A stretch of DNA of 34,946 nt, from the NCBI GenBank assembly GCA_947246475.1, contig CAMXSH010000024.1, positions 1 through 34,946 of the forward strand. The letters are read 5' to 3'. This document shows positions 26,510 to 34,259 of the stretch, one piece after another. Under the pieces are notes generated by a model. That model searched no databases and had not been told where the DNA came from. It saw only the letters and a list, made by a program, of their open reading frames with translations. A program made the translations under genes and the position numbers. This DNA is from an uncultured Roseburia sp. (GTDB lineage Bacteria; Bacillota; Clostridia; Lachnospirales; Lachnospiraceae). Position 1 is the stretch's first letter; each line of letters opens with the position of its first letter.

Positions 26510-29479
26510 TTATGGTGATGCCGCCGATGATTCCAGCGGTACAAGTTCTACTTTAATCTCCGATATGATAAGATTTGAAATTTTAACACCATACAATGGC
26601 TTTAATGTTATGCGGTTGCATTCCCTGTCCTTGGCAATTAACTCAACTGTTCCTGTAAACGATTTGTCTGCGTTCACCGTCGGGTTGAGGAAGACAGAGT
26701 TATTTTGAACAAAGTCTCCTGAAGTTTCTAGACCCTGTGGAGTCGTCCAGATCCTAAAGTCATTTGATCCCCAGGAAGTTCCTGAGACTGTTACCTTCAA
26801 CTTCTGTCCAGGACTAACCGTTACAGGAATTGGGAAATACATAAATGTTGAAGCACCAGAATCCGTTTGTGTGTCATTGACTCTTACGGTGTCACTATCC
26901 AGGTCATAGGAACCGCATTTGCTGTCTATCACTACCTCAGACAAAGAAACTTTCTTCTCTGGACTCTCTGTCGGTGTTGGTGTCGGTTCCAGTTCTGCGG
27001 CAGAAGTAATTCTCACCTGCCCCGCCTGTTTCCATGAAGCGGAAAGCAGATTCAGGTGCATAGCAGGCCGGACACCGCCTCCTTCATTGACCGCGATAAA
27101 TCCTGAGCAATCCACAACACCTTCACTTCCGGTATATACTGCATTAAATGAGAAGCTTCCCAGTGACCTCTGCCACCACCAGCCGTTTCCGGCGTCGTCT
27201 GCCCATGCGCCTTTGGCACCAGCATACGCAGTATTTTTCGCCTGTCTTGTCTTGGAATTCATCTCATGATACATCGCAAATCCATAGTTCTTATTGCGCA
27301 CCTCTTCCGCAGACAGCAAATATAGTTTATCTGTCGTATCTGCTCCGTTTGCCGTTCCATACTGCGGATTATTTTCCGTCGAAACGGTAGTTGACAAAAT
27401 AGCATTTTGCTCTTCCTCAATGAAGGCAGTTGAATAGAAATCATTATTCAGCCATTGACGGATACTGCTGCCTTCCCAGGATATTTCACTGCTGTTCTGA
27501 TTATGGAATGGCTGGGTATCCAGATTCTGGTCTGCCACGATAAGTGCATCGTTTTCTTCCACTGACAATACACGCCACTTAATCGGCTCTTTCTTGTAAT
27601 ATTTTCCGCCTGCATACATCATGCTGGTTCCATCCGAATCCTTGTATTCCGTATTATCTAGCGGACTCTGAGGAGGCTGTTTGGGCTCATAGAGACTCTG
27701 GTAATAAGATCCAAAAGTGATACAATCCCATACAACATCGTCTCCCTCTGCACCCGGACTGGTTATTCCCAAAGGACCTGGTTCCCTTGTCACGATCGGT
27801 TTTGGTGTCGCAGTCGCGGTTGGCGTTGGTTTTGCAGTTGGTGTTGGATTTAAATCTTCTGGTTTTGGATCTTCTTTATCACTGAAGATCAAAGATTTTA
27901 TTGTAATCTTGATGGTCTTTCCCGCAGCCAGTTCATTCGGATTAAAAATCTGGAAGCCACGGATAACTCCACCTTTACATTCATTTGTCACCTTAAAGAT
28001 AAGCGTCTTTTCCGTCTTTGACTCTACTACCTGTTTCTCCCAGTTCGGATGTTTACCCGCATTTGTATTTGTCACTCCCACTACATCTGTATCATATAGT
28101 GCATGACCAAGATCTCCGCCCTCACTTGTATAGGTCAGGACAGCAGATTTATAATCCCCTTTGGTAAGATCCGGCAAAAAGAAGTTAAGCGCCGCAAACT
28201 GTTTGACGAAAGTTACTGTGACAGAACCATCCGGATTTTTGACGATGGTAGCACCAGATTCACTTTCGTTATGAATCGCTCCATCTTTTGTCAATTCAAA
28301 ATGGAACGCGGGTGCTGCTGTCACCCCAGGATTATCTGGTTTTTGTGATGGAGCAGCTGAAGATCCCCCTGGTTTTGTCGTTGCTGTCGCACCTGGCTTT
28401 GATGACGAACTTGGCCCTGATGATGGACCTGGCTCTGATGACGAACCTGGCTCTGTCGGCGATGGCGTCACTATCGGTTTCAGATCTTCAGGAGACGGAT
28501 TCTCTTTGTCACAGAAGATCAGCGATTTAATTGTAATAGTAATCGTTTTGCCTTCTTCCATCGGATTTGGATTGAAGATCTGGAATCCGCGGATACACCC
28601 TCCCTCAAAATCTTTTGTAACTTTTAGTATAAGTGTGTTCTCTGCTTTTGATTCTTTGATCTGGCTGCCCCAGTCCGGGTGTTTGCCGGCATTGGAATCT
28701 GCAGGTCCTACCATCTTTGTATCGTACAGTGCATGACCAAGATCTCCGCCTTCACTCGTATAGGTAACAACGACAGATTTATAATTGCTGTAATAATTCT
28801 GTGCATTATCCGGCAGGAAGAAATCAAGTGCTGCATACTGCTCTGAAAAGGTTACCGTGATAGAACCGTCTGGATTGTTAACAATATTGGCGCCAGCTGC
28901 GGATTCATTGTAGTAAGCCCCCTCTGCCGTCAGATCGATGTGCTGCACCGACGGCGCCGGCACATCAGGTCTATCGTACTTAGGAGTCGAAACCGGTGGT
29001 CCTGGCGGCAGGGAAGACGTCTGGGCTGGTCCCTGTGGATCAGCAGGATTGTCAGACGGCGGCTGGGGTGCAGGATCATTATTTACAGACGGATCATCTG
29101 TCACTTTTTTATTGTCCACTTTATTCACAACCTGAATCTTACAGGTCGCTTTTTTCTTCGTACCTTTTACCTTTGCCGTGATCGTTGTCTTTCCAGTCTT
29201 CAGCGCCTTGACTACGCCTTTTTTAGAGACTTTGGCGATCTTCTTTTTACTGCTTTTCCAGACAACTTTTTTCTGTGTCGTCTTTTTTGGCTTAAAGGAA
29301 GCCTTAAGTTTCAAACTCTTTCCTTTTTGCAGTTTATATGTTGAATGGTTTAGCACTATCTTTTTGAGTTTTACATTCTTCTTTCGGGCAAAACTGACTA
29401 TTGTACCCATAGGAGAAATAAGCATAAGCACCATCAACATACTCATGAACCATGCTATTTGTTTTTTCCCATATTTCAT
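26510..29479 (-). CDS. Large modular secreted/surface protein: BIG2, two repeated beta modules, DUF6273, C-terminal beta module
   Basis: About 989 residues. In order (numbering from ATG 29494): signal peptide (6-36); a Lys-rich Ig-like BIG2 domain (about 42-122); a Pro/Asp linker; beta module A (about 186-335); a Ser/Pro/Gly linker; beta module B (about 398-545), a close duplicate of A (shared YTSEGGDLGHALYDT and IRGFQIFNPN); a Thr/Pro linker; a DUF6273 domain (about 585-818: ITFGSYYQS, PIKWRVLSVEEND, SSIRQWLNNDFY, GGGVRPAMHLNL); a TPTPTESP linker; and a last beta-sandwich (about 848-985). The two repeats and the last module look like carbohydrate-binding folds, which is inference. No LPXTG motif or membrane tail is seen. 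Start ATG 29479 has GGAGAG 8 bases upstream and begins the signal peptide; ATG 29494 is the alternative. It is divergent from the GH98 gene. Confidence 0.85.
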   Translation of the reverse strand: MKYGKKQIAWFMSMLMVLMLISPMGTIVSFARKKNVKLKKIVLNHSTYKLQKGKSLKLKASFKPKKTTQKKVVWKSSKKKIAKVSKKGVVKALKTGKTTITAKVKGTKKKATCKIQVVNKVDNKKVTDDPSVNNDPAPQPPSDNPADPQGPAQTSSLPPGPPVSTPKYDRPDVPAPSVQHIDLTAEGAYYNESAAGANIVNNPDGSITVTFSEQYAALDFFLPDNAQNYYSNYKSVVVTYTSEGGDLGHALYDTKMVGPADSNAGKHPDWGSQIKESKAENTLILKVTKDFEGGCIRGFQIFNPNPMEEGKTITITIKSLIFCDKENPSPEDLKPIVTPSPTEPGSSSEPGPSSGPSSSSKPGATATTKPGGSSAAPSQKPDNPGVTAAPAFHFELTKDGAIHNESESGATIVKNPDGSVTVTFVKQFAALNFFLPDLTKGDYKSAVLTYTSEGGDLGHALYDTDVVGVTNTNAGKHPNWEKQVVESKTEKTLIFKVTNECKGGVIRGFQIFNPNELAAGKTIKITIKSLIFSDKEDPKPEDLNPTPTAKPTPTATATPKPIVTREPGPLGITSPGAEGDDVVWDCITFGSYYQSLYEPKQPPQSPLDNTEYKDSDGTSMMYAGGKYYKKEPIKWRVLSVEENDALIVADQNLDTQPFHNQNSSEISWEGSSIRQWLNNDFYSTAFIEEEQNAILSTTVSTENNPQYGTANGADTTDKLYLLSAEEVRNKNYGFAMYHEMNSKTRQAKNTAYAGAKGAWADDAGNGWWWQRSLGSFSFNAVYTGSEGVVDCSGFIAVNEGGGVRPAMHLNLLSASWKQAGQVRITSAAELEPTPTPTESPEKKVSLSEVVIDSKCGSYDLDSDTVRVNDTQTDSGASTFMYFPIPVTVSPGQKLKVTVSGTSWGSNDFRIWTTPQGLETSGDFVQNNSVFLNPTVNADKSFTGTVELIAKDRECNRITLKPLYGVKISNLIISEIKVELVPLESSAASP

Positions 29480-29648
29480 TGAGATACTCTCCATTCTGAA
29501 GCGTCCCTTCGTGAAAAATATTTAATGCCAGCATTACTTGTGACGCCTCGTTCCAAATAATGTGCTGACACTGGTATACTGACATTTCAATACACCAGAT
29601 TGTTTAATATTACTTTTAGTTAAATTACCAATTTGCCCATTTTATCTT

Positions 29649-29677
29649 TTTATAGCATATTTTTGGAAATATAGCAA
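29649..29677 (-). promoter_or_regulatory. Promoter of the surface-protein gene
   Basis: On the minus strand TTGCTA (29677-29672), a 17-base spacer and TATAAA (29654-29649) with an extended TGC. It leaves a leader of about 160 bases before ATG 29479. Confidence 0.55.
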
Positions 29678-29690
29678 TGCTTTATAGGTC

Positions 29691-29733
29691 AATTTTTTAT
29701 TAATAATTTATAAATTATTTTTAATAAAAAATT
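29691..29733. promoter_or_regulatory. AT-rich inverted repeat between divergent promoters
   Basis: AATTTTTTATTAA...TAATTTA is repeated in inverted form (TAAATTA...TTAATAAAAAATT) with only a 3-base asymmetry. It lies between the -35 regions of the divergent surface-protein and GH98 promoters, a suitable site for a shared regulator. The remaining bases of the 29480-29830 gap hold only the two promoters and the GH98 ribosome site. Confidence 0.5.
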
Positions 29734-29735
29734 GA

Positions 29736-29764
29736 TTGTAAATTATAAGAAATTCATATATAAT
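29736..29764 (+). promoter_or_regulatory. Promoter of the GH98 gene
   Basis: TTGTAA (29736-29741), a 17-base spacer and TATAAT (29759-29764), 66 bases before ATG. AAGGAGG at 29814-29820 lies 10 bases before the start. Confidence 0.65.
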
Positions 29765-29830
29765 TTGAGCAAAGAAATAAATGCCATTTGACCATTTTGA
29801 AACCAAAAAAATCAAGGAGGTTACATAAAA

Positions 29831-32212
29831 ATGAGACTGAAGAAGTTATGTGCGGCATTTATGTCAGTTATCATGTCAGTTAACGTCTTTATGGGAGTCC
29901 CGCCATTTAATCCGAATAACGAATACGAGCTCAGCTCTGTAAGTGATATGATGGAAAACTATTCCCTCAAAGCGGAGCCACAGGCGACGACTGCGTCGAC
30001 AGGCAGCATGCGCCGTAATCTCTCGCCAGAGCAGCCTATGTGGATCGTTCATATCGATTCATGGAATTATGCAGATCCTGCGAAGATCATCGATCTGATC
30101 CCTGAGGATGTACTGCCTTACGTTGTTTTCAATATTTCCCTTTCGATAAACTGGGATGCTACAAATAAAAAATGGCTTATGGTAAAGGATGGATATGAAA
30201 CCGCCAAATCCTGGATAAGAACCTGTGCCGAAAAGGGCGTATGGACAATGATACAGCCCTCCAGCGGCGGGCAGAGCCACTTCCCGGATTATGAAGCAGA
30301 TGATGATCTGGAAGATACAATCTATGCTGAGTTTTTCAGGGATTATCCAAACTTTATCGGATATAATTACTGCGAACAGTTCTGGGGATATAATGACCCT
30401 GACGATCCTTATATTGATCCAGATCATTTCCATAATCCAAACTTCCCGGATGCAAAATGGGTCACCTGTGTAGAACGTTACCGCCATTTTGCAGCATTGC
30501 TTAAGCTCTGTAATAAATACGGCGGATTTCTTGATATCAGCTGGTGTGCTAATGAATGGAGCGCAGGTATCAATCCCATCGCTATGCTCAAAAAGGTGCC
30601 TGAATGGGAAGCCGCCTGCCGCCAGTACTCTCAGAACTATATTCTGGAAGAAAAATATACCCAGCTAAGTTATATTGCCGATGTGGAGAGTACCGTATAC
30701 GGTGCCTATCTCTCCGGTTACTGCGGAAATTTTGGCATTCGATACGATGATACCGGCTGGTCCGATTCAACATGGGATGGTACGGGGAATAAACCACCAA
30801 AAGAGCAGTACCGGGTGGCTACCGCACTGCCAATGCATATAGAGCGGATGGCGATGAACGGCATGACGGTTATTGACGGTCCAGAACTTGTCTGGGCAGA
30901 TGATTTTAAAGAACTATGGCCTTCCACTGACAGCGAGGGCTACAAAGTCCGTGGCTGGGATATGTACGACCAGTTCCAGAACGATATGCTGGATATGTTC
31001 CGAAAGGTTCTTGACGGCACGATCCGCATCCCATCCCGCAAGGAAGCCATTGACCGTACGAAGGTGGCTGTGATCCAGGATGTAAATTCAGGCAGCAATG
31101 ATGCGAAGTACAGTTCCTATCCTACTTTATTTGAGGGGCTTTACCGTATGACTGACGACGGCAACCTGAAAGATAACCATAATCCTTTTAAGTGTACCGG
31201 ACGTTATCCTACGATCCCAACCATGTTGGAGCCTATAGATGCCCTGGGAAAAGCATTGCAGGTTCAGATCAACCAGTCAACTATTGCTACACGGTGGCCG
31301 ACCATAGAAGCCAAACAAAATGAATTTAATAAGCTTTTCCCAGTTGAATACTGGGGCAATATATACGCCGGACGCAATGAAAACACCTGGCTTACCTACA
31401 ATCCTTATAAGGACGGGACACCAGCCGGCGGATACTTTATACCAAAGTACAATACCTGTAAGCAGATTGAGGTATCCTATTCCCAGTATACCACAGGGGT
31501 TATAAAAGAATATTCAGATCATTTTGACTTCTATCTGAATAACTATGATGAAGAAGCTCCGTCAACTTTAAAGACAAATACCATCAAGATCTATGGAGCC
31601 ACTTCCAAACCTTCTTACACCTGTAAAAACAGAGGTGTCCGCCAGAAGAGAACGGAAGTGACAGAGAACTGGAGCAATGGTGTTTATACACTGACAATCA
31701 AAGAAAACGGACCTGTTGACATCCGGGTCAATTGTTCCGGAAACGAAACCGGCCGTCTTACATCTTACAAGACAGCGGCTCTGGTCGAACCTGCGTTCCC
31801 AGAAGCTTATAACGGTCCACGTCAGTATGAAGCCGAATTCTTTGACCAGAAGAACGTAGAAGAGAATGTTACAAATGCATGCTTAACCGATATTGACAAT
31901 TGTCAGGGTCAGGGCTTTTTGAAATTTGGTACCAGCGAAAATGCAGCAGTGAAAGACACCGTAACCAACAAAACAGCAGGTACGGCTAATATGATCCTTC
32001 GCTATTCCGCAACATCTGATATCAACAATATTGACCTGTATGTGAATGGTACTAAGATCAAGACCCTGTCACTTCCAAAGGGAGCATCTTATAGTGACTG
32101 GAAAACTGTTACCACACAGATATCGCTGAATGCGGGCGATAATAAGATTGAGCTGAAGGCAAATGCAGCACTTCCAAGCAGTCTTTATCTGGACAATTTT
32201 GTGATCGAATAG
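29831..32212 (+). CDS. Secreted glycoside hydrolase family 98 (blood-group-type endo-beta-galactosidase family)
   Basis: 793 residues with an N-terminal signal (MRLKKLCAAFMSVIMSVNVF). The GH98 catalytic region spans about residues 60-410, opening SPEQPMWIVHIDSWNYADP and KIIDLIPEDVLPYVVFNISL. Carboxylates in conserved-looking motifs are Glu 182 in YNYCEQFWGYND, Asp 284/Glu 286 in YIADVESTVYGAY and Glu 352 in DGPELVWADD; which of these act in catalysis follows the family structures and I cannot prove it here. A GH98_C-type beta domain follows, and residues 664-793 (RQYEAEFFDQKN...LYLDNFVIE) form a CBM35/CBM6-like module. Known GH98 enzymes release blood-group A/B or Lewis oligosaccharides from host glycans, while some Bacteroides members are xylanases; the N-terminal sequence looks more like the former. 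There is no cell-wall anchor. Confidence 0.9.
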   Translation: MRLKKLCAAFMSVIMSVNVFMGVPPFNPNNEYELSSVSDMMENYSLKAEPQATTASTGSMRRNLSPEQPMWIVHIDSWNYADPAKIIDLIPEDVLPYVVFNISLSINWDATNKKWLMVKDGYETAKSWIRTCAEKGVWTMIQPSSGGQSHFPDYEADDDLEDTIYAEFFRDYPNFIGYNYCEQFWGYNDPDDPYIDPDHFHNPNFPDAKWVTCVERYRHFAALLKLCNKYGGFLDISWCANEWSAGINPIAMLKKVPEWEAACRQYSQNYILEEKYTQLSYIADVESTVYGAYLSGYCGNFGIRYDDTGWSDSTWDGTGNKPPKEQYRVATALPMHIERMAMNGMTVIDGPELVWADDFKELWPSTDSEGYKVRGWDMYDQFQNDMLDMFRKVLDGTIRIPSRKEAIDRTKVAVIQDVNSGSNDAKYSSYPTLFEGLYRMTDDGNLKDNHNPFKCTGRYPTIPTMLEPIDALGKALQVQINQSTIATRWPTIEAKQNEFNKLFPVEYWGNIYAGRNENTWLTYNPYKDGTPAGGYFIPKYNTCKQIEVSYSQYTTGVIKEYSDHFDFYLNNYDEEAPSTLKTNTIKIYGATSKPSYTCKNRGVRQKRTEVTENWSNGVYTLTIKENGPVDIRVNCSGNETGRLTSYKTAALVEPAFPEAYNGPRQYEAEFFDQKNVEENVTNACLTDIDNCQGQGFLKFGTSENAAVKDTVTNKTAGTANMILRYSATSDINNIDLYVNGTKIKTLSLPKGASYSDWKTVTTQISLNAGDNKIELKANAALPSSLYLDNFVIE

Positions 32213-32242
32213 ACAGTTGAAGTATAAAGTTATAATGAACTA

Positions 32243-32292
32243 AAAAACCATGTTTGTAAGTTAAGAAAATTTATCTTACAAACATGGTTTTT
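32243..32292. terminator. Bidirectional Rho-independent terminator
   Basis: An 18-bp stem (AAAAACCATGTTTGTAAG with its complement) and a 14-nt loop, with A-run on one side and T-run on the other, so it serves both the GH98 gene and the converging PstS-like gene whose stop codon begins at 32293. Confidence 0.9.
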
Positions 32293-33270
32293 CTATTTTC
32301 CATCAGCCTGCACCCCTGCATATCCGCTTCCTTCCACAATCTCCTGCCCTTCTTCTGAAAGCATCCAGCCGATCATCAATGGTATATTTTCATTTTTATT
32401 GTCTTTCCGATACACCGCATAAAAGTTGCTGACCACTGGATAACTGCCATTCTTAACATTCTCTTTGTCCGGATAAACACCATTCAGGGAAAGCATTTTT
32501 ACTCCGCCGTCTTCCACAATGCCCTCCACATAAAAACGAAAAGAAAATCCAATAGAGCTGCCAAGAAAACTGTTAATTCCCGTTTTCATTGGTATTCCGT
32601 CCATAAAAGAAAGCATCGCTGTCTGGCTGCCACTTCCTTCGTTTCTCTGCAGTGCCCCGATCCGCTTGTCCTCACCCCCCAGTTCAGACCAGTTTTTATA
32701 TTTACCCGAATAAATTCCCCTCACCTGATCTACAGTCAGACTGTCCACCGGGTTCTTTGCGTTGACAAGAAAAACAAATGCCTCACTGCCGATGGGAACC
32801 AGTTCCAGGGATATTCCTTTTTGTTCCGCATAGGCAAGCTGCTCCTTTGAAGGCTTTGCACAGACTGCTATGTCCACAGTCCCATCTACCACCGCCTGAT
32901 AAGCACCTCTTGTATTATTCATCTGCAAAGCACTTTCCTTACTAAAATTCTTTCCGTCAAACTGACAACTGTCCTCTGGATAGACTGCATTTACAAAAGC
33001 AGAAATCACCGGATACAGAGCCGCCGCTCCATCTATCACCGGAAGATCCCCCGACAACTCCAGGGAAGATCTGCGCTTTACAATCTTTGTTTCTTCTACA
33101 AAAGGAAGGTATGCATCAAGATCTACAGATTTTGCCCGCATCCCATCGCTGTAATCACTGATACATCTTCTGGTAAAAATCCTGTATACTGCGACATCAA
33201 ACACCACAAACACTGCTATAAGTGCTGCAATACATAGAATTTGTCCAACTATTTTCCGCATCCCTGCCAC
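32293..33270 (-). CDS. Membrane-anchored PstS-like periplasmic-binding-protein domain
   Basis: 325 residues. An N-terminal hydrophobic helix (about 8-29) without a lipobox suggests a signal anchor rather than a lipoprotein. The remainder is a type II binding-protein fold of the PstS/PBP_like group: SGDLPVIDGAAALYPVISAF, AVVDGTVDIAVCAKPSKEQ, PVDSLTVDQVRGIYSGKYKNW and an anion-loop-like LQRNEGSGSQTAML. In PstS, the SGSxT-type loop binds phosphate. No pstCAB or phoU genes are nearby, so a sensing or capture role is more likely than classical transport. It starts at GTG 33270 directly after the TAG of the 46-residue gene, so translation is coupled. Confidence 0.8.
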   Translation of the reverse strand: MAGMRKIVGQILCIAALIAVFVVFDVAVYRIFTRRCISDYSDGMRAKSVDLDAYLPFVEETKIVKRRSSLELSGDLPVIDGAAALYPVISAFVNAVYPEDSCQFDGKNFSKESALQMNNTRGAYQAVVDGTVDIAVCAKPSKEQLAYAEQKGISLELVPIGSEAFVFLVNAKNPVDSLTVDQVRGIYSGKYKNWSELGGEDKRIGALQRNEGSGSQTAMLSFMDGIPMKTGINSFLGSSIGFSFRFYVEGIVEDGGVKMLSLNGVYPDKENVKNGSYPVVSNFYAVYRKDNKNENIPLMIGWMLSEEGQEIVEGSGYAGVQADGK

Positions 33271-33411
33271 CTATTCCCCTTCATTTGAAATAAAGGAAAT
33301 AATCGAACACTGGCTGCGCAGATAGATCGTATAGCCGATCAGTGCTGCCGAAGTTATCATCCCTGTAACCAGTATAACTGCCATGATCCTACGAAAATAT
33401 TTATCCTTCAT
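33271..33411 (-). CDS. 46-residue single-pass membrane protein, unknown
   Basis: A small ORF beginning MKDKYFRRIMAVILVTGMIT, with one TM helix (about 10-32) and a short tail ending SIISFISNEGE. AGGAG lies 5 bases before ATG at 33411. The stop TAG is immediately followed by the GTG of the PstS-like gene, and the 71-residue gene lies 31 bases upstream, so all three form an operon. I do not recognise the family. Confidence 0.65.
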   Translation of the reverse strand: MKDKYFRRIMAVILVTGMITSAALIGYTIYLRSQCSIISFISNEGE

Positions 33412-33442
33412 TCTCCTCTAATCTCCTTTTCAAAACAATTCC

Positions 33443-33658
33443 TTACATATGCCTCATGGTCTGGGAAAACCAGTACATTAACAGGCTGACTCCCCCAATA
33501 AACACAAAAGCAAGAATGCCAGAAATAATAAGCTGATTCCGGTATCTTCTTCTTTTCTCTCGCTCTTCTTTCGGACACTTCAAGAACAGGACCAGGTCAA
33601 AAATGAACCAGATCAGTGACACCAAAGGCAGGCCAAAAATTATGATCAATAATTCCAT
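33443..33658 (-). CDS. 71-residue two-TM membrane protein, unknown
   Basis: Start ATG 33658 (MELLIIIFGLPLVSLIWFIF) has GGAGG 7 bases upstream. Two TM helices (about 2-22 and 44-64) flank a very basic cytoplasmic loop (KCPKEEREKRRRYRNQ), with the end WFSQTMRHM. The same frame is open further upstream to 33760, but that part lies in the folded leader and has no ribosome site. First gene of the PstS-like operon. No family recognised. Confidence 0.65.
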   Translation of the reverse strand: MELLIIIFGLPLVSLIWFIFDLVLFLKCPKEEREKRRRYRNQLIISGILAFVFIGGVSLLMYWFSQTMRHM

Positions 33659-33664
33659 ATAAAT

Positions 33665-33812
33665 CCTCCATTCCGAAGCGCAGCGGAGGAAGTACGAGCA
33701 AAAAGCAGCAAAGCTGTTTTTGCTCTGTACATCAATACTATTTGTGGCGCTTCGGCACAAATAGTGGTGTGAAAAATAAGCTATCGAGCTTATTTTTCAC
33801 ACTAGTTCCTCC
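33665..33812 (-). promoter_or_regulatory. Folded leader with SD-sequestering alternative stem and loop-loop complementarity (candidate riboswitch-like element)
   Basis: On the minus-strand RNA, three hairpins (33767-33802, 16-bp perfect stem; 33737-33765, 10-bp stem; 33693-33730, about 8 + 4 + 4 bp) are enclosed by an outer stem GGAGGAA/TTCCTCC (33806-33812 with 33686-33692). The same TTCCTCC strand can instead pair with the ribosome binding site at 33665-33670 (6 bp). The 9-nt loop of the middle hairpin (33747-33755) is perfectly complementary to 33674-33682, which would be the loop of that sequestering hairpin. It lies directly before the ATG of the 71-residue gene. A repetitive DNA element is an alternative reading. 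Confidence 0.6.
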
Positions 33813-33825
33813 TAATCAATGGTTT

Positions 33826-34098
33826 TTAAGTTAGCTCGACGGCGCCAGGATCAGATATACCATAACCCATGTCTTTCTCTATAAGCATTTTTTTCATGCT
33901 ATGAGTAAGCATATAATTCAGCCAGATAATTAACAATGTGCTGAATATCGTAAACCAGTTGATATGGAATGAACTAATCCCTGCACAAATGTTAAAAACC
34001 AACAAAATACAAAATCCCCCACTTAGGTTCTGGCTTATCCTTTTTTCCATGTGTTCCATCTCCTTCTTCAACATTAAGTATATCGAATTTTCTTCCAT
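33826..34098 (-). CDS. Small two-TM membrane protein, unknown
   Basis: Up to 90 residues. Two hydrophobic helices (about GGFCILLVFNICAGIS and WFTIFSTLLIIWLNYML) follow a charged N-terminus (KKEMEHMEKR). The ATG at 34098 has no clear ribosome site, whereas AAGGAG lies 9 bases before the ATG at 34050, so the protein may be 74 residues. It ends SDPGAVELT. The stop lies inside a short repeat shared with 34135-34150. Family not recognised; it resembles the small membrane partners found next to ECF sigma or kinase genes, but neither is present here. Confidence 0.5.
   Translation of the reverse strand: MEENSIYLMLKKEMEHMEKRISQNLSGGFCILLVFNICAGISSFHINWFTIFSTLLIIWLNYMLTHSMKKMLIEKDMGYGISDPGAVELT
33832..33847. 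repeat. 16-bp direct repeat, copy 1
   Basis: TAGCTCGACGGCGCCA; 15 of 16 bases match 34135-34150. It encodes the last codons of the small membrane protein. Confidence 0.5.
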
Positions 34099-34134
34099 TT
34101 GGCAAATTTCTTTATTCTATTTATCCTGTGGTGC

Positions 34135-34150
34135 TAGCTCGACGGTGCCA
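34135..34150. repeat. 16-bp direct repeat, copy 2
   Basis: TAGCTCGACGGTGCCA; together with 33832-33847 it brackets the small membrane-protein gene. Confidence 0.5.
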
Positions 34151-34173
34151 ATTTGAACCCTGCCACATAGGAG

Positions 34174-34237
34174 TTGTGAAAGACAAAAAACTTTGTTATA
34201 CTTCTATATAGCCTGGCGAAGCCAAATCCTCAGGCTA
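34174..34237 (+). promoter_or_regulatory. Promoter and leader hairpin of the HAD gene
   Basis: TTGTGA (34174-34179), a 17-base spacer and TATACT (34197-34202) with an extended TG. The transcript start region contains a dyad TAGCCTG/CAGGCTA (34209-34215 with 34231-34237) just before the AAGGAG ribosome site. Confidence 0.6.
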
Positions 34238-34259
34238 ACAAAACAAAAAGGAGATCACC

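Noticed and set aside
29334-29585. Minus-strand 83-residue ORF overlapping the start of the surface-protein gene
   Set aside because: No ribosome site, and it runs in another frame through the signal-peptide and BIG2 coding region; a shadow of the larger gene.
33659-33760. N-terminal extension of the 71-residue protein (MCRSATNSIDVQ...)
   Set aside because: The extension lies inside the hairpin-rich leader and lacks a ribosome site, whereas ATG 33658 has GGAGG at ideal spacing.
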